Below, in pieces: positions 20,746-32,400 of a stretch of DNA of 64,000 nucleotides. How positions within the stretch are numbered: position 1 is the stretch's first letter; each line of letters opens with the position of its first letter. This stretch comes from Tilletia caries. Its lineage: Eukaryota; Basidiomycota; Exobasidiomycetes; Tilletiales; Tilletiaceae. Both the position numbers and the translations under genes were made by a program. The notes below the pieces were generated by a model, which saw only the letters and a program-made list of their open reading frames with translations, was not told the origin of the DNA and did no database searches. The DNA lies in the NCBI GenBank assembly GCA_032718865.1, contig JALUTQ010000040.1:930001-994000 (forward strand), written 5' to 3'.

Positions 20746-21630
20746 GATAGCTACAGTCTTCGTGAACATGGATGTGAAGGTTTGAGCGAGTTTGAGCGAG
20801 AATTGAGCGAGTAATGTCAGTTTTCAGTCCGCGAGAACATCGGCTCTGCTCGAGTACCATATCTCGTCATAACTCGATAGCGACGCTGCTCGCGGCCGTC
20901 ACACTCCACAAACAGCTCAATCACATCATCACGCATCTTTCTGTAGTAGTAACTAGGTCTGAGAAATACAATCTTCCTTACTTAGTAGACTCGGACAGCT
21001 CTGATCACTTCATCCGGACGACCACGACCATGATGTCCGATTATAGGGGGAAACTATGTCATTTTTTTAATTCAATGCATGGGAATGATAGCTACAGTGT
21101 CCCTGATTATGGATGCCAAGGTTTGGGAGAGATTGAGGAAGAATTGAGCGAGATTGATAAGTCCAAACTCGGCGTGTACTTTAGTACCCCTGTGCGCGCG
21201 CCACATATCCGGCCATTACTCAACGACGACACTTCCCACGCCCGCCACGCTTCACACACAGCTCAACCACACGCTCATGTATAGTTCTGCATTAGCAATG
21301 CTGTCTGAGAAATTGAATCTACCTTACTTAGTGGCATCGGACAGCTCCGATCGCTTCCTCCGCCCGACCACGACCATGATGTCCCATGCACGGGGGAACC
21401 CATGCCATTTTTTTGTTTAAATCAGTGAAAATGATAGCTACAGTGTCCCCGATTATGACAGTGAAGGTCTGAAAGAGAACGGATGGGAATTGAGCGAGTA
21501 CTGTCAGTGACAAGCTGGCGGAAACTCGGGTGAGAGAGTGCGCGACCCATTTCACACATCCAGCCACCATAACTTCAACAACGGCACTGCTCGCGAGCTT
21601 CACACTGCACAGATCTCCTATAACGCCCTC
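20746..21630. repeat. Tandem repeat, about 341-346-bp unit, 2.6 copies
   Basis: Each unit starts GATAGCTACAGT (20746, 21087, 21433; spacing 341 and 346 bp). It contains ATTGAGCGAG, then a segment of CACGCTCGCC/ACACAGCTCAA type, then GGACAGCTC(C/T)GATC and ATGATGTC(C). The first two units are full length with moderate divergence and the third breaks off near 21,630. There is no conserved frame across units. It may be a satellite or an old duplicated non-coding element. Confidence 0.8.
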
Positions 21631-21907
21631 AGCGCCCTCAGGCATCTTATGTATTCAGAAATCAGAAGGAACAGGCGAAGCAGCGAGCGGTGACACCGTC
21701 GTGAGGGCTGTTATGCGCATAAGCCTCATAGAAGTATTGTGACTCGACTCCATAAAGATTCAACCCTCAGTCTGACGAGGATTTGTGTTGATGCCTGCCA
21801 GAAGGCTGCCTTCGCAGCCTCCCACAAGCCTTTGTCCTTCCAGTCTCGATGGAGCCTCTCGCGATCAGCCTAGTTCAAATCACTCTTCACATCCTGCGTC
21901 AGGATTT

Positions 21908-21923
21908 TTATACACTGCCAATG
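21908..21923 (+). repeat. Inverted repeat, left arm (TTATACACTGCCAATG)
   Basis: The 16 bases are the exact reverse complement of 23576-23591. The arms enclose 1.65 kb. No matching target duplication is visible beside them, so element ends are not proven. Confidence 0.6.
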
Positions 21924-23367
21924 GTCGGCCGCTCTGGGTCAAGCCTGTGGGGCCCAAATGGTCAGGACCTTATTAGTGAAAAGGCTTTGACAATACATGG
22001 AGAAGGGAGGTCCGCGAGACTTTTGAAAAATGGCCTTGAACAAGCCTTTGACAAATTTTCCTGGCACAGTCCCTCACTCCCTCAGGCAGATGCTTGTCGC
22101 AGGCTCACAGAAATCCTTGGAGGAGCCTCCGCCATAAGCCTGTTGAAAGACTTACCGGGTTACTAGAAAGGCTTGACCAAGCATTCCTCGACGGGTCGCC
22201 CTGCTTCTGGATCCCGCACCAGTATGGCCCAAGCTCAAGTCGACGCGTGTGCGCGCATGGGCCTCTCCGCCTCGTACCTTTGCCCCTTTCGCCCCTCCAC
22301 GGACCACTCCAACTCTCTTCTTCACCACCACAGCATCCCACACATGACACACGGCTAACCACATCCTCAACTTCACAGCCCACAGTCCGCGTTATGTCTT
22401 CCTTACCCACCCCCCCTCTTATCCTCCTCACTCCCTCACTGACCTCCAATCCACCGCACTATCAGCTCAAGGCTCACCGCTCACCAGCACGCGCCGTTCA
22501 CTGTGAGTTGCGAGTCTCAGATCCTCATCTTTCCTCTCCAGCTTCCCAGTTTCTGTCGCCATCGCCCACCAGCATCAGCTTTACCCTCTCCGACGCGATG
22601 TGCTGTGCTGTGACATACGGTGAGCTTATTCCCTTTCCCTCCCTCAGTCTCCACAGCTCGCGTTTGCGACCTGGCGCATGACAGAGTTACTGACCTCACT
22701 CGATCTCACTCAATCTCACTCAATCTTATGGCCATCTCATCACAGCTCACTCTCCGTTCCTATCGTCTCCGCCCTCTGTGAGTACTTCGCCGACATCGTC
22801 ATTCTCTCTCCCTTCTCATTCCCGTCCCATGCCCTTCCCACCCATGTCATCGGTACTGACAAGATAATATTTTTCCCTCTTGTCTGCCACTTACAGCGGA
22901 TAGCCCACTACCAATGAGATGGACCTCGTACGTGCTTGCTGCGATCCGAACCCAAATCTCTGCGGGTGACGACTGACATGCGACATCTCTAATCTTCCAC
23001 AGGAGTCTGCGCGCAATAAAAAAAACTCCCGTTGTCGATCTCGCCGCCCGCGCCAGGCGGCGCGCATCAACGGTAGCAGTCGCCTTTGCTTGGTCTGCTT
23101 TCCCCCTCGTCCACAGGTTTCCAGTTCTTAAGAGAAAGGCGCGAAAAACCAAGCACTGAAGCCTCAAGCCTCAAACGTCTGTCGCCTTCAGGTTGCGTTA
23201 CTGCTCGTTGTTGTCTTTTTCTTATACCAACCAGAATCATACATCATTATGCCTTTTATCAACCCTTTGGCGAGTGATGTGCGTGACCTCATAGTAGGCA
23301 TTGTCTGAGGCTTGGCGGGCAGCCTTCAGTGAGGCACATCGGTAACTCATGATGTATCCTGTCGGTG

Positions 23368-23438
23368 ATCCTTGCCCAAGGCTTTGTGGCCATCCTTGTC
23401 CAAGGCTTTGTGGCCATCCTTGTCCAAGGCTGGCAGCC
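23368..23438. repeat. Tandem repeat, 24-bp unit, three copies
   Basis: Units ATCCTTG(C/T)CCAAGGCTTTGTGGCC start at 23368, 23392 and 23416; the third diverges at its end. Each unit holds the imperfect palindrome CCTTG-nCC-AAGG. Confidence 0.8.
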
Positions 23439-23575
23439 AACCCTTTGAAAAGCGTTTGAATATTCTCAGGAAGGCATTTTTTTGCATGTTTCTAGTATGG
23501 GATAAGGCTCAGCTAGCTTAGGTGGGGTGAGCCTTCTGTGAGCCTTGGCCCGGATCCCTTCAAAGCATTTCGATT

Positions 23576-23591
23576 CATTGGCAGTGTATAA
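23576..23591 (-). repeat. Inverted repeat, right arm
   Basis: Reverse complement of 21908-21923. A related sequence (TTGGCGGTGTAACATC) occurs 60 bp further on, which hints at repeated terminal motifs. Confidence 0.6.
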
Positions 23592-23940
23592 TCTTTAACC
23601 AGCCAAAGGCCTCCTAGTCTCATATCAGCCTGGAGTTTCGTTGGCGGTGTAACATCGCAGCAACTACCGTGGTTCTCTTCTGTTCTTCGCACTTCGCACG
23701 ATTATGATGCCTGATGCCTGATGCCTGATGCACAAGTGAGACTGATGTCAGATGTCGTTCCCCCAGTGGAAGTTGTCATGAGCGGCGCAATCAGGAAGCG
23801 GACGTGAAGCCAGAAGCGACTCCGAAATGAAGAAGGTAGCATTAGGCAGGGCTGTTGGCAGAGCCGAATGTGTATATTGCAAATTTGTTGGGATGAAGGA
23901 GAAGCGGGTCGATGTTGCATGTAATCCTTTGCGTTCGCAC

Positions 23941-26900
23941 TCAAGAGCTTGGACTGGAGACCGTGCCGAGCGCATCCTTAACATCGCCCCCGGTGCTCGA
24001 ACCCGAAGAGACCGACGCAGCAGCTGCGACAGCGACGTCGTCGAGCGGAGCAATGACCTCCCGACCGTCGATGACGCGCTTCAATTTGCCCTCGCTGGTC
24101 AGCTCTGTGTCTGGTGAGACACCGGGACCCAGAGGAGAAGCTTCATCGGTGGCAGCAGCCGCATTGCTACCGGACGACGAGTTGCTGCTCACCGAGGAGG
24201 TGCGAGAGCGAGGTCGAATTCCGGATTGACTGCTTGCCGTGGTGGGTGCGGGAATAGTAAGGACCTCAAGGATTGTGGCCTCGCCTGTCTCGGTGCCTGC
24301 GGCAAGCGCGGCGGCAGCAGCCGCGGCCGCTGCAGTAGATGCCTCTGTCGACCGTCGCACAGCAGCCGGGTCGAACAGGTCAACAAATGGCACATTGTTC
24401 TGTGGTGACGTCGGTGTAGGTGTCGCAGATTCCGAGTCGTTTGCATCAAAGGCACTTGTCTCGATGTCCCCGTCTTCCTCATCAAAGGCTCTGCGAAAGT
24501 CACGAGACCAGTCCGCCGGCGTGAGATTCGTCTCCTGGCTGAAGGCTGACTGGAAAGACCCGCCTGCATCACTTGAGTCCGCAAAGGGGCCCCACTCGTC
24601 CTGTGTAGTTCGGTCGTTGTCAGCACCACATGAAATGTAATTCTTCGTCAGAGCGGCTTACCTCATGAGAATCTGAGGAAGTGCCAATCCCTGCCATTGA
24701 GGGAGGCGCAAAGGCATCCTGTGTTTACCAAGAAAGGCGTCAGGAACGGGACGGAAGCAGCGCCTTTCAAGAAATGATTCAAAAAGCTCACCTCAAAGTC
24801 GCCAGAGCGCTGCCCTGAGCTCCCAACACCGGCAGACAGCCAGCTACCCTCCTCGTCTGAATCATCGTCATCAGAACCACCAGTACCCATCTGGGATGAG
24901 AGCTATGGAAAGGAGACCTGATCAGCAAGTCACTTGAAATTACAACAGCGTAAAGGCACTCACATAACTTGCAAATGTGTTGTCGTTCATGATGTGTGGT
25001 CCTGAAATGTAACAGCGCCAAAGTCAGCTTGTGTACTCTGCATTCTACTGGGACCATTGGACTTACCATCATCATCATCCTCAGCGCTGCTTGCTCCGAG
25101 ACTGAGATTGCGACCGGCCACAGGTGGCCCGCCAGCCAAAGGAGCAGCTTCCCGTTCTCGGTTTTCCCGCAAGCTCTGGTTGACAAAGTTGTCCCAGTCG
25201 GGCTGCTTGACGAACGCACGAACAGGCTCGGCAATGTCACTTTGATACCGCTCTAGAAGCTTCACCGTCTCCTCAGCAATGAGGTTCATGTGGCCCATGT
25301 ACCCAAGACGTATTCTTCTTGGTCCACGGCTGCGAAGAGAGGGAAGATCAGAGACTCCGCACTGAAGGGAAACTCAGAGATGTGACTCACGAAGATTCCT
25401 CATTCCTTTTGTGTCCCTCGACAATTTTGTCGGTGAGCCTCCCATTGCGGAAGACGTCGATAGTTAATTGCCGATTCAATCCGATGTCCATACGCCCGTT
25501 GAAGAATTGCTGAAGGATGTCGTAGACCACGTTGTGCAAGAAGTTGTTCCAAGGGAACTCGAAAAACAATGCCTGCAAATTTAGAAGGCAGCGAGCAAGG
25601 TCAGACTATACCCAGATTACGAAAGCTGGTAGTCGAGTCCCACCAGGCACTTACGAGCAATGAAGGTACGATATTGCAATTGATGAATTTTTGCTTCAGA
25701 AGGTCGCCGACATTACTGATGGGTGGTTTCTCATTCGCATCGGATGCTGCAACGTTGGGCGAATCTGTGTTGCTGGGTACACTTTCCCCAGTGCTTGTCG
25801 TTTCGGTCACCGTCGTCGTTTCGGTCACTGTCGCAGGTGGTGTTTCCGTGGTCGCTTCAGGTGGTGTTTCCGTAGTCGCCTCAGGTGCTCCTGGCGCGGT
25901 TGGAGTGACACTGCCTTTCCCCTCTTCCCCATCGCCTTGGGCCAACGGGGGGCTTGCTTGCAAGGTAGGTGTCTGACCACCTGATGACGCTTCTCGCGCA
26001 GTTGCTTCATCCTCTGTGCCGTTCGAAGATGTTGAGCTGTCCGTTGTCGATTCATATCGATGGTGTTGGGTTTTGCCGCGGGCATGCAGCCCTGCAGGCC
26101 TTGGTTCGTCAAGAACCTTCGCTGTCGACTCCGCGTTGTCAGACGCGGAAGTAGTGGCACTCCCGTCCTTGTCCGCTGGGTCGGTCTCCTTGCTCACGCT
26201 TGGTTCAGAAGTGACCGAGGCAGGAGCCGCACCCTCTTGTGTGCTCTCGTCTGCTGCCTCTGTATCGTCTGGGACGCCCATGGTACGAGCTAGCATCTGG
26301 AAGCCGTCCACACCGCCTAACAAATTGCCTTGCTCGGAGTATTGAGGACCATTTCCGGTGGTGCGGTTGAGAAGCGCCATATTGGAGCAGTGCAGCAATT
26401 CCGCATAAAGCTCCGTGATCCGATAGCGTTCGAAGGTGAGAGGCGCCAGCTCCCCGAGCGTGGTTTTCCGCGGTGCATTTGATGACCTTGGATTCATGAG
26501 CAAGTGTTGGAACTCTGGCAACCTCTCGCACAACACCTCGAGCATCGGACCCAGGTGGACAATTCCGAGCTTGCTGGGGAAATCGTTCATGGCCTGTTCC
26601 ATGGCCTCGAGTTGTTCATCCTCACTGGGATCTTGGAAGGAGGTGTTGGACAACCGTCGATGCATATCCTCCGAATCACTAGATTGGCTGAGGGATGTGT
26701 CGGCAGCGTTGAACGCTTGACTATGGCGCTCCTGGGTAAAGTCTTGCTGACGCTGGATCAGATACTGCCGCAGCGTGTGGAATAGATGCTGCTCGAAGTA
26801 GTCACTGTTGTTCTTGCGGATGAGTTCGATGAGAACACCGATGCAAGTGACTAAAGATGATGTCATCGTCTCCGTACTGATCTCGACCTCGGGTGCACGC

Positions 26901-28471
26901 ACGGTCGGGAAGTCCTCATCGTTCACTTCGGACAGACGATGCTGAGAGTTCAGTGACGCAGTTTCGGATGCAGGCTGATCGCTCGGTCGAAGTGGAAGAA
27001 GTGCCGAGCTTGGCGGTGCTGCAGGGGCATCAGAGACGCTATCGCTTGGGTTGTTTGCGGGATTTCCCTCGCCACCCTGCTTCGTTCCTGAAGACGACGC
27101 GTCCAGTTTTCCCTCGTCATGCGCGTCTTCACGCTTTTCTGGCCCCATGTCGAGCATGAAGTGGACCATCTTCCGAATCTGCTCCTCGCTCGCAAGCTCT
27201 CGCACGAGCCTGTTGTTCGTGCCTCCCGGCCGCCCCGAGGCAAAAGATTCTGCACCGCCAAAGGCACCGCCCCCACCAAACGCATCGGCACTTTGGGTCT
27301 GAGCCAGGTTTGTGGCAGACGGAGCAGAGAAAGCGATGACGGCCTTGAACAGCTCCGAAACGGTGAGATGCAAGTCTGCTGAATGTCTAGGAGACAGCAG
27401 GTCGACCAGTTTGCCCACCAGACCATTGTCGGCAAGCCACTGAAGAAGAAAGGTAATTCCGTTAGGCGCGCTTGAATCACTCAGATCCAGATCTTCCAGT
27501 GCGCCCTCACCTCGATTGTGCCTGCTTCTGGAGTCGCTTCCTCGAGTTGTATCATTCGGTAGAGAAGATCCACCACCGCGGGTGTTTCCAGGTGCGCGAT
27601 GAATCTGTCGACGCTGCGCGGTAATGATCGAATGAAAGCCAACATCTGCAGCGGAGAAGATCCATTTATGGTTAATCGATGTCAATGACGCGTCCAATGA
27701 CCGAAAGCACATGGCGACGTAGGTCCGACTCACCTCCAAAGGCTTCTTATCTAAGAAGACACCATTGACCTTCGCCCAGTATCCGGCGAGCACGCTCCGC
27801 CCAGGCCCGTTCTCCTGCGCGTTGATCGTTCTCTTTCCTGTAGAGTTCAGTGAAATCGCCGACGAGCTTGAAGACCCGGCGGACGCGTTCTGCTGTGGTG
27901 TGCGATTAAGGAGGGGATGCGTGAAATGCGTCAAGGGAGGCTCGGCGTGCGAAGGGTTGGCCGACAGAACTGAATTCCAGAAGGGTCTCAAGAGCTCGTC
28001 CTGGTGGGCCAGGATCGTGTCAAGGATGGCCCAAATGTCGCTAGAGAGCACCTCTGACGCCATGTACGGATATCTGCGGTGGACTAGCGATCAGCACCTC
28101 GTCGACGCGACAATGGGAGATTAGGAAAAAATGACGATGACTCACTTGAAGCGGACCTTCTCCTCCCATTCCGCACCGCCGTCCCCGGCAACCTCTGCGG
28201 TGCCGACTACATGCTCCAACAGCCGCTGGATGATGCGAGGTTGCTGCAAGAGCTCAACGAGTTTGCTGTTCTGCGACTTGCATTCCTGTAGCAGGTCTGC
28301 ATCGTCGAGAATCTCTTCGACCGTCACATTGGGCTTCTCCAGAAGCGTATCCAGGCTTGACGCCGTCGAGAAGCCGATGCGCCACTGTTTGCAAGGCGCC
28401 AGGTATTGGTCAGATCGGTCGAGGTACGTACATGCTGTTGATCACCGCACCACGGGCAGACTCACAAACAT
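23941..28471 (-). CDS. SAP190: SAPS-family Sit4/PP6 phosphatase-associated protein
   Basis: SAPS proteins are regulatory subunits of the Sit4/PP6-type phosphatase, acting in the cytoplasm on cell-cycle and nutrient signalling. The start is an unusual 6-nt exon, ATGTTT (28471-28466). A GTGAGT intron follows, then TGGCGCATCGGC, giving the family's opening MFWRIGFSTASSLDTLLEKP. Further hallmarks are VEEILDDADLLQECKSQN, YPYMASEVLSSDIW, MLAFIRSLP...HLETPAVVDLL, WLADNGLVGKLVDLLSP, CIGVLIELIRKNNSDYFEQ, LGPMLEVLCERLPEFQ, FFEFPWNNFLHNVVYDI and LGYMGHMNLIAEE. The C terminus is a long acidic, Ala/Ser-rich tail ending at 23941. About a dozen introns interrupt it. One of them (about 27,640-27,730) and another (about 27,440-27,510) lie inside an open frame, so a simple long-ORF reading gives a wrong protein there. 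The symbol is by family; which yeast paralogue (SAP4/155/185/190) is not resolvable. Confidence 0.92.
28466..28471 (-). other. 6-nt first coding exon of the SAPS gene
   Basis: ATGTTT is followed at once by a GTGAGT donor, and the next exon starts TGG at 28384 after ...GCAAACAG. Joining them gives MFW, the conserved N terminus of the family. Confidence 0.8.
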
Positions 28472-29406
28472 GGTGATTGCTGATGTTGCCGAGCCTCACG
28501 GCAGAAACACAATGGTTTAGAGCCACTGAAGGTCGCACAGAGTCGATGAAACCTCTGCTGAAGGTGTCCGGACGGTCTTTGGTGCGACGCGTCGATTCCT
28601 TCTGAGTAATGTAAAATGAAGCTGGCAAGGGTGCTTTGACCGTCGATCCAGCCAGGCAAGAAGGCGAGCAGTCGGCAGGAGGCTGTGATAGGCGCGAGTA
28701 CAGATCCTGTTATGCTCCAGAGTGATGATCCAGCCGAGTGAACTTTCGATGGCGTCCGTTTGCACCACTTGCGTTCCTCGTTCCGGAATGATAAAGGCCG
28801 GGTCTTTCTTGCGAGGTCACTGGGAGTCGAGGAGCTGCGTGCGAGGTAAGAGACTTTGCAAGGCGAGAAGAAGATCGGTCAGGAGCGCGCCCGAAGCAGA
28901 CAGAGATGTGCACGTATCGCAGTTCGCAGCGATCGCCTTGATGTGGTCCGGCTTCTTGCGTGCAGTGCAGACGCGACTGTCTTTCAGAAGTCCTGAGCGC
29001 GGTGTGAGGGGGATGGTGAAGCGCTCGCTTTACGCGGCATCTGCGGGGCGCTTTCCATTTGATCACACGAATGATCATTCCTAAGGCAAAGCTCAGACGA
29101 TCTCATTTCGATTTCGCCCTGCCAAGGTCGAGCAACGAGCAAATCTCAAGTTGGGCGTTGTATACGAGGTCAGTTGGTCACGGCGACCTCTACCGTGATA
29201 TGTGATGCGTGATGTTCAAATTCCAGAAGGCGTGGTACAGAAGGTGTCGACTCGTCCCCGAGGTGCTGCCGTGCTGGGTGGTGCTTCTTTTCACAGCATG
29301 CTGCATGTCCGATCATCTTTATTTGCCTCCGTGATGTGTGTTGCATCATCCTTCGCGTCAAACGCGATCCCCAGCCTGTCTCCTCCGTCCTTGCATGCAT
29401 CCTGCA
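28472..29406. other. Intergenic region between SAPS gene and HOP1
   Basis: About 0.9 kb that must hold the SAPS promoter and the HOP1 3' end. No coding frame with domain signal and no repeat seen. Confidence 0.5.
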
Positions 29407-32400
29407 TCAGAAGTCACCCAGCGCGATCCGTTTGGCCGGGCGTGACGTCTTCGCACGTCTCTTCTTCACCAGCTCAGCCTCATCTTCGTCTCCCGGATTC
29501 TCCGCGGCCTTGCGCTTGGACGCGCTTCGAGGCGAGGATCGGGGCGTCATCCGTACGGACGACATTCGCTTCGGTGGGATCGATCCGGGCCTCGTCGGCG
29601 TGGACGTGATACGGCCGACCGCAGTTTGAGAGGATGATGTTGCCCCGACGTTTGACTTTTCGGCCAGGGGACCCTTCGCAGGCATTGCCGAGCGAGCAGG
29701 TAGCTTCTCTCCGGGCTTCTTGGAACGGTCTTTGATCTTCTGTGAACCCTCTGGAGACTCGTCCTGTGTCGATGGGCACGGATCCAGTAAGCAAGTGAAA
29801 GCTCGAGACCGAGTCGAATTGCACAAGTACTCACGCTGATTTCTTCCTCCCTCATCGCTTCCGCTGCGTCCTTAGCACCGCCTGACGTATTTCCATACCA
29901 CGGCGCCATGATCTCCTTCTCGAGACCGGCACCAGGAGTGAAGTAACGCTTTTTCATCTTGTTTTTGGGAACGTTGCCCTTCAGGACCGTAACCGCCTTT
30001 GCGGCGAGCGCATTGGTCTTCGCCTTGGACCGGCTCAGCGACGTCTTGGCCGTTCCAGGCGCGCCTTCTTCTGCACCACGTCGGATGAAGCCTTCCGACT
30101 CGCACTGGTTCAAGATGTTACGCGCATTGGCAAGGCTTGTACCGATAGCCTTTGCGAAGCGGGCCATGTCGCCTAGCCATCCGTCGGTGTGAAGAACGTC
30201 CAGTGCATGTCGGGTCAGGGCGAGCGAACCGAGCTCAGCCAGCATCTTCGTCTTCTCGTCGACCGTAAGCACATCAACTTGGGCAAATCGGCAGCTGTAG
30301 CAGGCAAAGGTCGCCGGCATCAACTTTTCGATCCGATATCCGTAGCAAGGCGCATGGACCCAGTTGCGACAGTCGTCGCACTGCATCATTAGGCCAGCAG
30401 CGTCAGGCTACATGCGGACGAAAGAGTCATCAGCAAGAGATGAAGCACATCACGAACGTCCTTGAACTCACATCATCGCAAGCACATCCCATCGTCTCAG
30501 AATCAACTCTGCCGCTGTCCACGGGTGCATCAACCTCCATGTCGTGGCTTTCCTTGTTCTTCTCGCCCCCGGTCCCATCTCTGCTGTCGCCGCTTGTAGA
30601 CTTGCTAGAACGCAGCGTACGCTGAGCAGCTTCCTGCGATGCGCTCAGAACATCCTTTTTCTGCGAATCCTTGCTCTGCGAGGCTGGTGTTTCGCTGTCC
30701 TGGATGCTGTCATGCTCGTTCGACTCGCTCTCTTTCTGCGTTTGCGTGAAGGATTTGATGGAGTCATTCAGCTGGGATTCGGGCTCGACCCGGGTCTCGT
30801 CGGGGTCCAAAATCATTGACGATTCGGTGGCCGTCGCTGTGAATAAAGAATAAGCATGTCAGAATGAGGTATGACTAATGGCTGCTAGAGGGATGCAAGT
30901 ACCTAGACTGTTGCTGATATCGTCTACGCGCGCTACCTCGCCGGATGGGCTCGATCGGTTCTCTTCTGGAACTACCGCTTGAGCGTCGTTGCTCTGGAAG
31001 GGGCCGCTAGCCATGAAGCTGTCTGTGGTACCAGCGCCATCATCCAAAGGGCTTCCACCTCCAACGGCTTCATCCTGACTACCGGGACCAAAGTCGTCCA
31101 GGTCCATCGGTACCGTCTCCTTTCCGCTCTCCTCCACAGCAACTTCCTTGTTCTCCGCCTGGGTCCACACCGATCGGTTGCGATTCGCCAGCGGAGAAGA
31201 TGGAGCGGCCGCCGAAGAAGAGGGTACTGGCGTCTTGGATCTTTCTTCCACTACATCGCCAACCACGGGTCTTGTCGCATCGCCACGTTCTTGAGCATTG
31301 TCATCCGATCCCTCTGCCATGGAAGTTCTGATGTCCGGCTGTGAGCTGCCTGGCATCCTCGAGGTTCCCGTGGCCGTAGTAGGAGCTCCAAACCCGGATG
31401 GACTGGCGGCCTGTGAGCAGAGTCGATTGTGATGAGCTCTGTAACATGTTAAGGCAGCCACGCTCAACCCACTGATGCAGCGATAATAGCATTCGTCGTT
31501 TGCGGAGTCAAAGTCAGACTCGCTTCCTGTTTGAGGTGCTTCACAACGAAAGTGACGGGCTCGGTCAAGTCTTCATCATCCGACACGGCTTCTCCGCGCG
31601 CTCGCTTCTCCTGTCTATCTTCAGCTTCCCTAACAGCGGTTGGTGGAATCGGAGCAACCTTCCCATCGGGCAGACGCACTCCAACCGGCTCGTTGACGGA
31701 TGTGGTGTCCATACCGAGCCTCTTGTGGAGCTCACGCTGCTCGTCGCGCTTGCGGCGGTCCGTCTCACTGAGGCTGAGGTCAGGATCGCCGGCCCCATCG
31801 CCTCCGGCCAAGCTGTCGCGATGCATGTGCGCGGATTCCTCGGCGTTCCATAGCACTTTGCGTTCAGCGGCATCTTGAGCTTGCAGGGCGTCGTCCGCAC
31901 GGCGCAGGTCGAACAGCGTCATGCCTTTCTCCTCCGTTGCTCGACGCAAGTATGGTGCCAAGGTCGCCAGGTGGATGTTCACACTGCAATGGTACAGATA
32001 CTGAGTTGAGCTGCCATTGACAGCAACCATAGCTTTGTGACTGCTTACCCGTGGAGACCAGTGTCGAGCGACCCGATGCTCATTTGGTCGGGACGATCTG
32101 CGATCGAGGAGGTGGCGAACAACAGCCGCTCCTGAGGCTGACCAAGAACGAACCCTGGCGGCTCGTAGTCTAAAGGAACTGTAATTATGCAGAAAAAGTC
32201 AGGCTACATGGATCTGAAGATGAGATGCATTTCACTCACCATCGTCGGTGTACTTCAGTCTGACAGTCAGAAAGCGTTTGCCTGTCGGAAGGAAGGGAGT
32301 GAGGTTATCAGAACGCAAGTCTGGAACAGCATTTAGGTCCAATGTGCTTACGAGGCAGGTCCTGGAAGGACTGCGACATCGTGATCAAGGAGCGAAGCAG

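Larger units (their letters stand above)
21631..23940. other. Gene-poor region with short repeats
   Basis: No frame here shows domains or exon structure. The stretch holds a 16-bp inverted repeat pair (21908-21923 and 23576-23591) and a 24-bp tandem repeat (23368-23438). It also has scattered copies of GGCTTTG/CAAAGCC and AGGCTCACAGA, so it may be an eroded non-autonomous transposon. Confidence 0.4.

Noticed and set aside
23368..23438. Short direct repeats as a possible CRISPR array
   Set aside because: Units are contiguous without spacers and the genome is eukaryotic; it is a simple tandem repeat.
25601..28063. 820-residue uninterrupted reading of the SAPS gene
   Set aside because: Two stretches inside it read as introns with good borders; only the spliced frame gives the conserved MLAFIRSLP...HLETPAVVDLL and WLADNGL blocks.
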